64,000 bases of DNA from Kitasatospora phosalacinea (lineage in GTDB: Bacteria > Actinomycetota > Actinomycetes > Streptomycetales > Streptomycetaceae): positions 7,546-71,545 of the forward strand of contig NZ_JNYE01000044.1 of NCBI RefSeq assembly GCF_000717185.1, in the 5' to 3' direction. Under the pieces are notes generated by a model, which saw only the letters and a program-made list of their open reading frames with translations, did not search any database and was not told the origin of the DNA. Both the position numbers and the translations under genes were made by a program. Of the stretch, positions 54,757 through 63,124 are shown in pieces. Numbering within the stretch: position 1 is the first letter of the stretch; each line of letters begins with the position of its first letter.

Positions 54757-55083
54757 ATGACGGACCAGCCCACCCCCTCCCCGGCGGGGATCGACGACGC
54801 CGTGCTGGCCGAGCTGACCCGCCTGCGCGAGTCCATCGACAACATCGACGCCGCCGTCGTCCACATGCTCGCCGAACGCTTCAAGGCCACCCAGCAGGTC
54901 GGCCGCCTCAAGGCCGAGCACCAGCTGCCCCCCGCCGACCCGGCCCGCGAGCGCCGCCAGATCGACCGCCTGCGCGCACTCGCCCTCAGCGCCAACCTCG
55001 ACCCGGTGTTCGCCGAGAAGTTCCTCAACTTCATCATCGCCGAGGTGATCCGCCACCACGAGGCCATCGCCAAGGAGGCCTGA
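54757..55083 (+). CDS. Chorismate mutase (AroQ type)
   Basis: 108 residues, all-alpha AroQ fold. Converts chorismate to prephenate for Phe and Tyr. Seen: LTRLRESIDNIDAAVVHMLAERFKATQQVGRLKAEHQLPPADPARERRQIDRLR (17-70), where the Arg and Lys of helix 1 and the Arg before LR line the pocket. Start ATG at 54757, with GGAG about 10 nt upstream. No DAHP synthase is fused. The neighbouring osmC and signal peptidase genes look unrelated. Confidence 0.9.
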   Translation: MTDQPTPSPAGIDDAVLAELTRLRESIDNIDAAVVHMLAERFKATQQVGRLKAEHQLPPADPARERRQIDRLRALALSANLDPVFAEKFLNFIIAEVIRHHEAIAKEA

Positions 55084-55102
55084 GCGCCCGCCCGCAGGGG
55101 TC

Positions 55103-55167
55103 GTCCGGTCCGGGCGTCCGATCCGGGTGTCCGGTCCGGGTGTCCGGTCCGGGTGTCTGATCCGGGT
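55103..55167. repeat. Five tandem 13-bp repeats
   Basis: Units of GTCCGGTCCGGGT at 55103, 55116, 55129, 55142 and 55155: copies 3 and 4 are identical, and 1, 2 and 5 each differ by one or two bases. They lie between the chorismate mutase stop and the signal peptidase promoter. The 13-bp period is not coding and is close to a helical turn plus a quarter. Confidence 0.85.
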
Positions 55168-55234
55168 AAGAGTCCGATTTCGTGCTGCCCCCGGCACGGG
55201 TTAGCGTGCAGTCCTTGCCAAGGAGGCGGTGTCG

Positions 55235-55921
55235 GTGTCGGTGGCGGTGACCGAGGAGCCCACCCAGGAGCGGCGTCCGCGCAGGCGGCGGCCCTGGTAC
55301 GTGGAACTGCCCGTGATGATCACGATCGGCCTGGTCATCGCCGTGCTGATCAAGACCTGCCTGTTCCAGATGTTCTCCATCCCGTCCGGCTCGATGGAGA
55401 ACACCCTGCAGGTCGGCGACCGGGTCGCGGTCAACAAGTTCGCCACCCTCACCGGCTGGACGCCGAAGCCCGGCGAACCCGTGGTGTTCAAGGACCCGGG
55501 CGGCTGGCTGCCGCCCGCCCCCGAGAGCGGCAACGTCCTCACCCGCGCCGTCCACTCCGGGCTCAGCGCCGTCGGCCTGCTGCCGCCCGGCGACGACTAC
55601 CTGGTCAAGCGGGTCATCGCCACCGGCGGCCAGACCGTCGCCTGCCACGGCAGCACCCTCACCGTCGACGGCCGGGTCGTCACCGAGCCCTACCTGCACC
55701 CCGGCGACGACTCCTGCGCGGGCATCGACTTCGGCCCGGTCACCGTCCCCGCCGACCACGTCTGGGTCGAGGGCGACCACCGCAGCGACTCCGCCGACTC
55801 CCGCTACCACCGCGACGGGCCCGACGGCGGGGCCGTCCCCGTCGCCGACCTGGTCGGACCGACCACCGCCGTCGTCTGGCCGCTCGACCACTTCACCTGG
55901 TTCGGCTGGAGCGGACGCTGA
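55235..55921 (+). CDS. lepB: Signal peptidase I
   Basis: Cleaves signal peptides at the outer face of the membrane; 228 residues. One N-terminal membrane anchor (about 24-40, VELPVMITIGLVIAVLIK), catalytic S53 in MFSIPSGSMENT, catalytic lysine K125 in DDYLVKRVIATGG, and the conserved VPADHVWVEGDHRSDSADSR. Actinomycetes carry several lepB paralogues. AGGAGG at 55221-55226 favours the second GTG at 55235 (8 nt) over that at 55229 (2 nt); a GTGTCG direct repeat gives four in-frame GTGs in the first 20 nt. Confidence 0.92.
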   Translation: MSVAVTEEPTQERRPRRRRPWYVELPVMITIGLVIAVLIKTCLFQMFSIPSGSMENTLQVGDRVAVNKFATLTGWTPKPGEPVVFKDPGGWLPPAPESGNVLTRAVHSGLSAVGLLPPGDDYLVKRVIATGGQTVACHGSTLTVDGRVVTEPYLHPGDDSCAGIDFGPVTVPADHVWVEGDHRSDSADSRYHRDGPDGGAVPVADLVGPTTAVVWPLDHFTWFGWSGR

Positions 55922-56115
55922 GCCGCGTGAGCAGCTGAGCCGTCGAGCCGTCGAGCCGTCAGGCCGGGTCGCCACGGCGCAGTCCGGGTCGGGCTCCTCC
56001 CGCGCGAAGACCCGCACCGGCCGCCTGCCGCAGAGGCCCGCCGCCCGCGACCGGGCCCAACTGGCCACCCCCGCCCACGAGTCCGGCCCGGTCCGGCCCG
56101 GCGTACGATGACCGG

Positions 56116-56415
56116 GTGTTCATCCTCGAACTGACCTACACCGCCCCGCTGGAGCGCGTCGACGCCCTGCTGCCCGCCCACCTCTCCTGGCTGGAGCAGC
56201 ACTACGCGAACGGCACCTTCCTCGCCTCCGGCCGCAAGGTGCCGCGCGACGGCGGGGTGATCCTCGCGGTCGCCCCCGACCGCGCCGCCGTGGAGGCCGT
56301 CGCCGCCACCGACCCGTTCGTCCCGGCGGGCGTCGTCGCCTACCGGATCACCGAGTTCGTCGCCACCACCGTCGCCCCCGTCCTCGCCGCCCACCGCGAG
56401 ACCCTGCCGGTCTGA
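56116..56415 (+). CDS. YciI-like protein
   Basis: 99 residues of the YciI family: FILELTYTAPLERVDALLPAHLSWLEQHYANGTFLASGRKVPRDGGVILA, with the conserved His/Asp pair that binds ligand in this ferredoxin-like fold. Function generally unknown; some are in aromatic or chlorophenol metabolism. The GTG at 56116 lies 7 nt after TACGAT (56104-56109), suggesting a leaderless mRNA. Confidence 0.8.
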   Translation: MFILELTYTAPLERVDALLPAHLSWLEQHYANGTFLASGRKVPRDGGVILAVAPDRAAVEAVAATDPFVPAGVVAYRITEFVATTVAPVLAAHRETLPV

Positions 56416-56454
56416 CCCCCGGCCGGGGCCGGGCGGGCGGCGCCGTCGGCCGGG

Positions 56455-56868
56455 CTACTCGGGCTGCACCACGTTCATGGCCCATCCGATCGACTCGTCG
56501 GAGGCGTCGACGTACACGGAGAAGGAGCCCGTGACCACGCCCGGCGCCATGGTCGCGGACCCCACCCCGGCGGTGTCCACCGGGCAGTCCACGGTGAACG
56601 CGGCGACCTCGACCTGCTGCGACTCCATCGTCACCCGGACCGTGCCGCCCCCCTCGCAGGCCACCGTCAGCACGGTCGGCAGGCTGCTCCACGCCCCGCC
56701 CGACACCAGACCGCCGTCCCCGACCCGGTCGTTCACCCAGACCAGGCCGTCCGGTCCGGGGTAGGGCAGCGTGACACCGTCGGCCGCCCCGGCCGGCCCC
56801 GCGCCGAGACCGGTCACCGCGCACACCGCCAGGGCCGCCGCCCCCAGGGCCTTCGCCACACGCCTCAT
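56455..56868 (-). CDS. Secreted hypothetical protein
   Basis: 137 residues, not recognised. Signal peptide VAKALGAAALAVCAVTGLGAGPAGA, cut near 27. The mature domain is beta-rich and has two cysteines, CEGGG and VDCPV, that could form a disulfide, with Tyr and Val-rich strands (VLTVACEGGGTVRVTMESQQVEVAAFTV). Starts at the ATG at 56868. Nothing nearby suggests a function; it could be a small secreted beta-sandwich protein common in streptomycetes. Confidence 0.7.
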   Translation of the reverse strand: MRRVAKALGAAALAVCAVTGLGAGPAGAADGVTLPYPGPDGLVWVNDRVGDGGLVSGGAWSSLPTVLTVACEGGGTVRVTMESQQVEVAAFTVDCPVDTAGVGSATMAPGVVTGSFSVYVDASDESIGWAMNVVQPE

Positions 56869-56972
56869 GACTCGTTCCTCCCGTGCTCGCCGTCACTACC
56901 GGATCCATCCTGACCCGGTCCACCGGGAGGCACCTGAGTACGGGTACTCAACCGGCCGCCCGCCGCGCGCGA

Positions 56973-57965
56973 CTACCCCCGGCTCGCCGACTGGGCCGCG
57001 AACGCGCCCGCGAGGACGAGGGCGCCGCCGGCGAGTTGGGGGGTGCCGAGGTGTTCGCCGAGGAGGATCCAGGCGAGGAGGGTGGCGACCACGGCTTCCA
57101 GGTTGGCGACCACGCCGGCGACCGGTGGGGAGAGGTGCTGGACGGCGACCACGCCGGTCAGGTAGGCGAGGACGGTGGCGATCAGGACCATCCACAGGGC
57201 CGGGAGGAGGGCGGGGAGCCGGTGGCCGTTCATGGTGACGGAGTGGCCGAGCAGTGACCAGTCCGCGGTCCAGGGGCGGGTGGTCGCGGTGAGCAGGACG
57301 GCGCCGATCAGCAGGCCGTACGCGGAGACCGCCAGGGGGGCGACCGGGCGTTCGCCGCGGCGGCCGGCGTCGGCCAGGACGAAGTAGCCGACCTGGCAGC
57401 AGGCCGCGCCCAGGGCGAACAGCACGCCCAGGGCGTCGAAGGACAGGCCGTTCCAGACCTCGACCACGCAGGCCAGGCCCGTCACCGCGACGCCCGCCCC
57501 GATCATCGCCCGGCGGGAGACCGGGCGCCGCTGCACCAGTCGCACGTAGGCGATCAGCAGCGGCGGGCCCAGGTACTCGATCAGCAGGGCGACGCCCACC
57601 GGGATCCGCGAGATCGCCGCGAAGTAGCAGGCCTGCACGCCCGCCACCGCGAGCAGTCCGAAGCCGAGCAGCAGTCCGGGCCGCCGCCGCACCGCGTCCC
57701 GGTGCCGCCAGGCGACCGGCAGCAGCACCAGGGCCGCCCCGGCGACCCGCAGCCACACGGTGTGCGCGGGGGAGAGCCCGGCCTCGATCAGCGGTTTCGC
57801 GGCCGTGCCCGACCCGCCGAAGGCGACCGCCGACACCAGGGCCAGCACCAGCCCGAGCGGGGCCGCCCGGCGCCGGACGGCCGACACGGCTGACGCGGGC
57901 GCGGCGGAGGGGGAGGGCATGGCGGAGAGGGAGGGGGCGGCGGCGGAGTCCGGGCTGTTGTGCAC
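56973..57965 (-). CDS. EamA/DMT family transporter
   Basis: 330 residues with about ten membrane helices: two tandem EamA repeats (first from about 35, GLVLALVSAVAFGGSGTAAKPLIEAGLSPAHTVWLRVAGAALVLL; second from about 180). An Ala/Ser/Pro-rich N-terminal stretch precedes them. Exports or exchanges amino acids or small metabolites; substrate unknown. The start is a GTG at 57965, with CACAAT nearby as a possible -10. The alternative ATG at 57920 has no Shine-Dalgarno. Confidence 0.85.
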   Translation of the reverse strand: MHNSPDSAAAPSLSAMPSPSAAPASAVSAVRRRAAPLGLVLALVSAVAFGGSGTAAKPLIEAGLSPAHTVWLRVAGAALVLLPVAWRHRDAVRRRPGLLLGFGLLAVAGVQACYFAAISRIPVGVALLIEYLGPPLLIAYVRLVQRRPVSRRAMIGAGVAVTGLACVVEVWNGLSFDALGVLFALGAACCQVGYFVLADAGRRGERPVAPLAVSAYGLLIGAVLLTATTRPWTADWSLLGHSVTMNGHRLPALLPALWMVLIATVLAYLTGVVAVQHLSPPVAGVVANLEAVVATLLAWILLGEHLGTPQLAGGALVLAGAFAAQSASRG

Positions 57966-58005
57966 CGCCGCATTGTGCCAGCCCGGACCCCTCCGTCGTA
58001 AGGCG

Positions 58006-60264
58006 CTACCCGGCCGGTTGGTACTGGTCCCCGAGCAGGCCGCCGGCCCCGCCGAGGCCCGGCGTGCTGCTCGCCGACGGGCTGCGCCCGGCCCCGCCGC
58101 TGGGGCGGGCGGAGGCGGTGCGGGAGGGCCGGCTGCCGTCCTCGCCGCCGGTGTCGCCGCTGGGGCGGGCGGTGGCGGAGCGCGAGGGCTGCTGCTCGTC
58201 CCCGGCGGACGGGGAGGGCGTGCTGCCCGCGTCGCCGCTCGCGGACGGGCTCCCGCTGGGCGTCGCCGAGGGGCTGGGCGTGCTGGACGGGGTGTTCGCG
58301 GCCGGGGCCCGGGTCGGCCCGGCGAACTCGCCGACCGGCCGGCCGGACAGCGCGGCCTTCATGTACGCCGTCCAGATCTGCGCCGGGTACTTGCCGCCCG
58401 CCGCGCTGCCGGTGCCGCCGACGCCGTCCAGGCTGACCTGCTTGCCGGTGCCCGGCTCCTGGCCGAACAGGCCGACCACGGTGACCAGTTCGGGGGTGTA
58501 CCCGGCGAACCAGACCGACCTGGACTCGTCCGTGGTGCCGGTCTTGCCCGCCGCCGGGCGGTTCAGCGCGGCGGCCCGGTAGCCGGTGCCGCCCTGGTCG
58601 TCGATGACGCCCTGGAGGATCTCGGTGGTGGCCCGGGCGGCGTCCTTGGAGATCGCCTGGGTCGCCTTGTGGTCGGGCAGCGCGATCTGCTCGCCGCCCA
58701 GCTCCAGGCCCTTCACCAGCCACGGGGTGATCTGCTGCCCGTCGTTGTCCAGGGTGGCGTACACCCCGGCCAGGTCCAGCACGCTCGGGGTGGCCGTGCC
58801 CAGCGGGATCGAGGCGAGCGCCTTGAGGTCCGGCGTGTCGGCGGGCAGGCCGAGCGCCACCGCGGTGGCCCGGACCCTCTCCAGCCCGGTGTCCTGCGCG
58901 AGCTGCGCGAACACCGAGTTCACCGACCAGTCGGTGGCCTGCTGCAGCGTGATCTGCCCGTACGAGCGCTCGCCCTCGTTCGGCGGTGCGTACGGGGTGC
59001 CCTTCGCGCCGCGCACCGGCCGCCGGTTGGTGCCGTCGTACACCGTGTCGGCGTCGATCCGCTCGCCGGACTGGGTGCGCGCCCCGGAGTCCAGGGCGGC
59101 CGCCAGCGCGATCGCCTTGAAGGTGGAGCCCGCCTGGTAGTCGGTGCGGGTGGCGTTGTCGATCCAATGCTTGGTGGCGTCCGAACCGCCGTACAGCGCC
59201 AGCACCTGCCCGGACTTCGGGTCCACCGACACCGCACCGGCCTGCGCGGCCGCGTCGACCTTCCGGCTGTCCGGCTTGAGGTTGTCGGTCAGCTGGGCCT
59301 GCACCGCGTCCTGCAGCTGCTGCTGCTTCTTCGGCTCGACGGTCAGCGTGATGGTGTACCCGCCCTGGGCGAGCTGCGCGTCCGAGACGATGCCCCGGTC
59401 GGTGAGGTACGAGGTCGCCGCGGCCACCAGGTAGCCCGCCTGCCCGGACAGGCCCGGCGCCGACTTCGGCGCCAGCACCTCCGGGAACGCGGTCTGCTGC
59501 CGCTCCTCGGCGCCCAGCCACTTCTTCGCCACCATGCCGTCCAGCACGTAGTTCCAGCGCGCCACGGCCTTCTGCCTGCCGGCCTCGCTCGCCGAGGACA
59601 CGTCGAACGCGCTCGGCGCGTTCAGCAGCGTCGCCAGGTAGGCGCCCTGCGCGGCGGTCAGCCGGCTCGCGTCCACCCCGAAGTAGGCCTGCGCGGCGGC
59701 CTGGATGCCGTACGCGCCGCGCCCGTAGTACGAGGTGTTCAGGTAGGAGGAGAGGATCTCGTCCTTGCTCAGCGTCGCGTCGACCTTGATCGCGATGAAG
59801 ACCTCCTTCACCTTGCGGCTGACGGTCTGCTTCTGGTTCAGGTACGCGTTCTTCACGTACTGCTGGGTGATCGTCGAACCGCCCTGGGTGCTGCCGCCGG
59901 ACGCGGTGTTGAACGCCGCCCGGGCCATGCCCTTGAGGTTGACCGCGCCCTCCGAGTAGAAGTTGCGGTCCTCGGCGGCCAGCGCGGCGTGCTGCGCCTC
60001 GGGGGAGACCTTGTCCAGGGCGACGTTCTGCCGGTTGGTCTGGCCGGTGCGGGCCAGCAGCGAGCCGTCCGAGTACAGCCAGGTGTTGGACTGGGCGGTG
60101 GCGGCCGCGTGCGCGTCCGGCACCTTCACCAGGGCGATGCCCAGGGCGAACAGCCCGACCCCCAGCAGCAGGGACGCGGCCAGCCCGAGCAGGGTGAGGC
60201 GCCAGGTGGGTATGAGCCGGCGCCAGCCGGTCCGCTTCCTGCGCTCACGTGGCTTTCGAGGCAA
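58006..60264 (-). CDS. Class A penicillin-binding protein (transglycosylase/transpeptidase)
   Basis: 752 residues, bifunctional cell-wall polymerase. Basic cytoplasmic tail, membrane anchor (about 24-46), GT51 domain with catalytic E98 in EDRNFYSEG and GGSTITQQYVKN, transpeptidase with S380 of GSTFK, SVN motif, and KTGTT. A Ser/Pro/Thr/Ala-rich C-terminal tail of about 110 residues follows (THE GTGKQV end, then repeated SPSPSATPSG-like). The start is TTG at 60264, with GGGAAGG upstream; no ATG or GTG is as well placed. Upstream, two tRNA-Lys genes lie on the same strand. Confidence 0.92.
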   Translation of the reverse strand: MPRKPRERRKRTGWRRLIPTWRLTLLGLAASLLLGVGLFALGIALVKVPDAHAAATAQSNTWLYSDGSLLARTGQTNRQNVALDKVSPEAQHAALAAEDRNFYSEGAVNLKGMARAAFNTASGGSTQGGSTITQQYVKNAYLNQKQTVSRKVKEVFIAIKVDATLSKDEILSSYLNTSYYGRGAYGIQAAAQAYFGVDASRLTAAQGAYLATLLNAPSAFDVSSASEAGRQKAVARWNYVLDGMVAKKWLGAEERQQTAFPEVLAPKSAPGLSGQAGYLVAAATSYLTDRGIVSDAQLAQGGYTITLTVEPKKQQQLQDAVQAQLTDNLKPDSRKVDAAAQAGAVSVDPKSGQVLALYGGSDATKHWIDNATRTDYQAGSTFKAIALAAALDSGARTQSGERIDADTVYDGTNRRPVRGAKGTPYAPPNEGERSYGQITLQQATDWSVNSVFAQLAQDTGLERVRATAVALGLPADTPDLKALASIPLGTATPSVLDLAGVYATLDNDGQQITPWLVKGLELGGEQIALPDHKATQAISKDAARATTEILQGVIDDQGGTGYRAAALNRPAAGKTGTTDESRSVWFAGYTPELVTVVGLFGQEPGTGKQVSLDGVGGTGSAAGGKYPAQIWTAYMKAALSGRPVGEFAGPTRAPAANTPSSTPSPSATPSGSPSASGDAGSTPSPSAGDEQQPSRSATARPSGDTGGEDGSRPSRTASARPSGGAGRSPSASSTPGLGGAGGLLGDQYQPAG

Positions 60265-60470
60265 CGGAGACCTTCCCGCAGGCCCCGGACGGGCTGCTCG
60301 CTCGGGCGACGGCGTGAACCTCGCCAGCCTGACTGATCGACTTGTCAGATGTTAGGGACCTATGTCCCATTTCTCCTAAGACGATCTTTAAATCCCCCTT
60401 AGCTTCACATCCTCCCCCTTCTCAACGAGCGTGCCCCGCAAGGGACATGGCGACACGGCCGGAAAACGCC
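60265..60470. promoter_or_regulatory. Upstream region of the penicillin-binding protein gene
   Basis: 206 nt, AT-richer than the rest at 60345-60420 (CTTGTCAGATGTTAGGGACC, ATCTTTAAATCCCCC). It probably contains the promoter of the class A PBP gene on the minus strand. No strong hexamer pair was confirmed by eye. Confidence 0.35.
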
Positions 60471-60500
60471 GAAGGCCCCTCGCTCTCGCGAGGGGCCTTC
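60471..60500 (-). terminator. Terminator after the first tRNA-Lys
   Basis: Perfect 13-bp stem: GAAGGCCCCTCGC (60471-60483) and its complement (60488-60500), loop TCTC, 10 nt past the tRNA 3' end. A short, high-stability hairpin as is usual for actinobacterial tRNA genes. Confidence 0.85.
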
Positions 60501-60510
60501 GACCTGTCTG

Positions 60511-60584
60511 TGCGCCGCCAGGGACTCGAACCCCGGACCCGCTGATTAAGAGTCAGCTGCTCTAACCAACTGAGCTAGCGGCGC
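60511..60584 (-). tRNA. tRNA-Lys(CUU), copy 1
   Basis: 74-nt complete tRNA on the minus strand. Acceptor GCGCCGC/GCGGCGC, D arm with GCTCAGTTGGTTAGAGC, anticodon arm CTGACTCTTAATCAG giving anticodon CUU, T arm GGGGTTCGAGTCCC. No encoded CCA. Identical to copy 2, 199 nt away. Confidence 0.96.
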
Positions 60585-60674
60585 TTGCTGACGGGAGAAC
60601 ACTACACCCTCCCCGACCTGCGGTGAAACCGGCTTCTCGGCGGGGCCGGGAACTCGACGGGGCCGGGAAACGCC

Positions 60675-60700
60675 GAGAGCCTCCCCGGAGGGAGGCTCTC
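60675..60700 (-). terminator. Terminator after the second tRNA-Lys
   Basis: Perfect 11-bp stem GAGAGCCTCCC (60675-60685)/GGGAGGCTCTC (60690-60700), loop CGGA. Differs in sequence from the terminator of copy 1, so the duplication did not carry the terminator or it has diverged. Confidence 0.85.
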
Positions 60701-60709
60701 GACCGTCTG

Positions 60710-60783
60710 TGCGCCGCCAGGGACTCGAACCCCGGACCCGCTGATTAAGAGTCAGCTGCTCTAACCAACTGAGCTAGCGGCGC
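60710..60783 (-). tRNA. tRNA-Lys(CUU), copy 2
   Basis: Same sequence as the gene at 60511-60584, same strand. The duplicate presumably raises dosage of the Lys AAG tRNA. Confidence 0.96.
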
Positions 60784-60868
60784 CTGCTGACCCGGAGAAC
60801 ACTACACGCCCGGGCCCGTCCGCCGAAATCGTGACGTCCCGGACACGCAGCGTCGCCCGGCGGCGCGC

Positions 60869-61627
60869 TCAGCGCGGTGGTGGCAGTCGGTTCAGGAATA
60901 CCTCGAACGCGGTCGGCTTCACCGCGTTCGCCCCGTCGAACGGGTAGTTCATCTCCTTGATCGCGATCAGCGACAGCGCGATCAGCCCGGCCAGGCTGAG
61001 CACCATCACCAGGTGCGCCCAGGTGTTGGAGAGGCCGAACAGGAAGGTGAAGGCGATCGTGACCACCGCCCCGGCGACCAGCGACGCCCACAGCAGCGGC
61101 GGCACGCAGTCGGCGATCAGGTTCAGCCGGGCCCGGCGCTTGCTGGCCAGGCCGTCCACGTGCTGGATCACGTTCTGGTAGAGCGCCGACTGCTGGTCGC
61201 CCTGCGGGTCGAAGGAGAGTGCGGTGTCGCGGATCTTGTACATCAGCGCGGTCGCCGCCGGGTCGCTGTGGTGGTCGGCCATCTCGTGCCACTCGGTGTC
61301 CACCACGGCGTGCGCGTAGCTGAGCGTCAGCCCCTCCAGCACCGCCCCCTCGGGCAGCGGCATCTGCCGGGACATCCAGTACACCCCGGCCAGCTCGTCC
61401 GCCTCCTCGAAGGTGGTGGCCTTCGCCGTCGACGAGTTCTCCCACACCACGATCACCACGAAGGCGACCAGCACCGCGTAGAACGCGCCCACCGCGGCGA
61501 AGATGAACCCCGCCACGTCGTTGCAGTTCTCCCGGGCCGGGACGGAGGCGTACTTCTGCACCAGCAGCATCCCCGCCGCGGTGCCCACCAGGGTGCCGAC
61601 CATGATCACCACGTCGGTCCAGTTCAC
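60869..61627 (-). CDS. DUF4239 membrane protein
   Basis: 252 residues with about four membrane helices; a first helix VVIMVGTLVGTAAGMLLVQKYA, a second DVAGFIFAAVGAFYAVLVAFVVIVVWE, a central cytosolic helical region (ALMYKIRDTALSF and others), and two C-terminal helices. The arrangement matches the bestrophin-like DUF4239 family; channel function is a family hypothesis. GTG start at 61627 (GAGGGG about 7 nt upstream) preferred over the ATG at 61672. It starts a minus-strand unit opposite to the pentapeptide-repeat gene. Confidence 0.78.
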   Translation of the reverse strand: MNWTDVVIMVGTLVGTAAGMLLVQKYASVPARENCNDVAGFIFAAVGAFYAVLVAFVVIVVWENSSTAKATTFEEADELAGVYWMSRQMPLPEGAVLEGLTLSYAHAVVDTEWHEMADHHSDPAATALMYKIRDTALSFDPQGDQQSALYQNVIQHVDGLASKRRARLNLIADCVPPLLWASLVAGAVVTIAFTFLFGLSNTWAHLVMVLSLAGLIALSLIAIKEMNYPFDGANAVKPTAFEVFLNRLPPPR

Positions 61628-62456
61628 GGCCGCCCCCTCGCCCTCGGTGCACGACAGTACGCATACGGTCATCACACCGCGGCGGGGCGGAGTCCGGCGA
61701 GCGGGGCTAGTCCGACCGGCCCCGGTGGCGGCACTCCCTCCGGACGGGCGAGTGGGGTCTCCTGGTGGGAACGCTACGACCGCGGGCGGGCGCGGGGCAG
61801 GGCGGGAAGGGCCCGCTCCGGCGGGGCGAACGTCCCGCCGGAGCGGGCCGGACCGTCCGTGGTGCGGGGCGCGGGTCGGACGCCGGGCGGCGCTGTCGGG
61901 CAGCGCGGTGATCACGAGGAGTTCGGGTCCTGCGGTCCACGGGAGCCGGTCCCGTGTCCACCCTCGTCCTTGACCTTCCGCGTTGCCCGCGAAGCGCCCT
62001 CGTCGTCCGTCCATCCATCCGCAGAGGAATCTATAGGTCCAATTCGGACAGACAGGACAATCGGCGCAACACGCGCCGAAATGGCTCAAGCTGTCACTCG
62101 GATCGCGCACTGCGGCGTCAACTCTGCCTGACGAGTAGTCAAATCGGGTGTATTCGGGCCAATCGGCGTGCCGTGCACGGTGCGTGCGCAGCCGACTCCG
62201 GACTGTCAGGACCGCCGGTGTCCAACTCCCTTGCCGCGCCCGCCCCTGCCGCCCGGCCCGCACCTGTGCGCTGGGTGCGCCGCCGGGATCACCGTCGTCC
62301 AGGTGCCCCGGGCGGTGCCGCCGTTCCGCTGCCGCGGGCCGCGCTGTCGGTGCCGGCTGCGACCCTGGCCGGGGAGTCCGGTGTGCTGGTCGCCGGGCTC
62401 CTGGTGGCGCCCGCCGTCGCCGCCGGCCTCACCCTGTCCGCGAAACGGAGCTGACC
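61628..62456. promoter_or_regulatory. 829-nt divergent spacer between the DUF4239 and pentapeptide genes
   Basis: No confident gene. A minus-strand promoter candidate is TTGTCC (62055-62060) with TATAGA (62030-62035), spacing 19. A GTCC-AATTC-GGAC inverted repeat lies at 62037-62049 within it. A short plus-strand frame from the GTG at 62218 to 62454 (78 codons, C-terminal hydrophobic segment SGVLVAGLLVAPAVAAG) ends 2 nt before the next gene; it has no convincing ribosome site and could be spurious. GC is lower at 62020-62170 than in the flanks. Confidence 0.45.
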
Positions 62457-63092
62457 GTGCGCCTCGAAGACCTCCCGTACGCCCACCTGCTGCAGCGCCA
62501 CACCGGCCCGCTGCGGCCCGACGGCCGGTACGACACCGTGCACTTCGACGAGCTCGCGCTGACCGGGCAGTTCGGCGGGGCGCACTTCCTGGAGTGCGCG
62601 TTCACCGGGGTGCGGATCGAGGAGGTGAAGCTGCGCCGGGCCGGGTTCAACGAGGTCTGGGTGCACGGCGGCCGGATGGTCGGCGTCGACCTCGCGGAGA
62701 GCGACTGGCAGGACAGCGAGGTCGACTCCACCGTCCTGGCGGGCGTCTCCGGGTACGGCTCGGCGATCCGGCGCACGGTGTTCCGGCAGTGCAAGCTGGA
62801 GGCGGTCAACCTGCGCGGCGCGGTGCTGCGCGACGTGGTCTTCGAGGACTGCCTGCTGCGGGACGTCGACCTGTCGGACGCCAAGCTCACCGACGTCTCC
62901 TTCCCCGGCAGCACCCTGGAGGAGGTCCGCCTGCGCGGCGCCGCCCTGAAGAACGCGGACCTGCGCACCGCGGCGCGCCTGGGCCTGCCGGACGGGCACC
63001 TCGGGCTGCGCGGGGCGGTCATCTCGACGCCGCAACTGCTCGACCTCGCACCGCAGTTCGCCCAGGCACTGGGGATCACCGTGCAGGACTGA
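62457..63092 (+). CDS. Pentapeptide-repeat protein
   Basis: 211 residues. Tandem A(D/N)LxX-type repeats (LRRAGFNEVWVHGGRMVGVDLAESDWQDSEVDSTVLAGV, LEAVNLRGAVLRDVVFEDCLLRDVDLSDAKLTDVSF, LEEVRLRGAALKNADL) build a right-handed quadrilateral beta-helix. Function unknown; some members protect DNA gyrase from quinolones, but nothing specific supports that here. The start GTG at 62457 follows GGAG. Convergent with pflA. Confidence 0.8.
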   Translation: MRLEDLPYAHLLQRHTGPLRPDGRYDTVHFDELALTGQFGGAHFLECAFTGVRIEEVKLRRAGFNEVWVHGGRMVGVDLAESDWQDSEVDSTVLAGVSGYGSAIRRTVFRQCKLEAVNLRGAVLRDVVFEDCLLRDVDLSDAKLTDVSFPGSTLEEVRLRGAALKNADLRTAARLGLPDGHLGLRGAVISTPQLLDLAPQFAQALGITVQD

Positions 63093-63124
63093 GCGACGGC
63101 CGCCCCCGCCCCGGCCGGGCGCGG

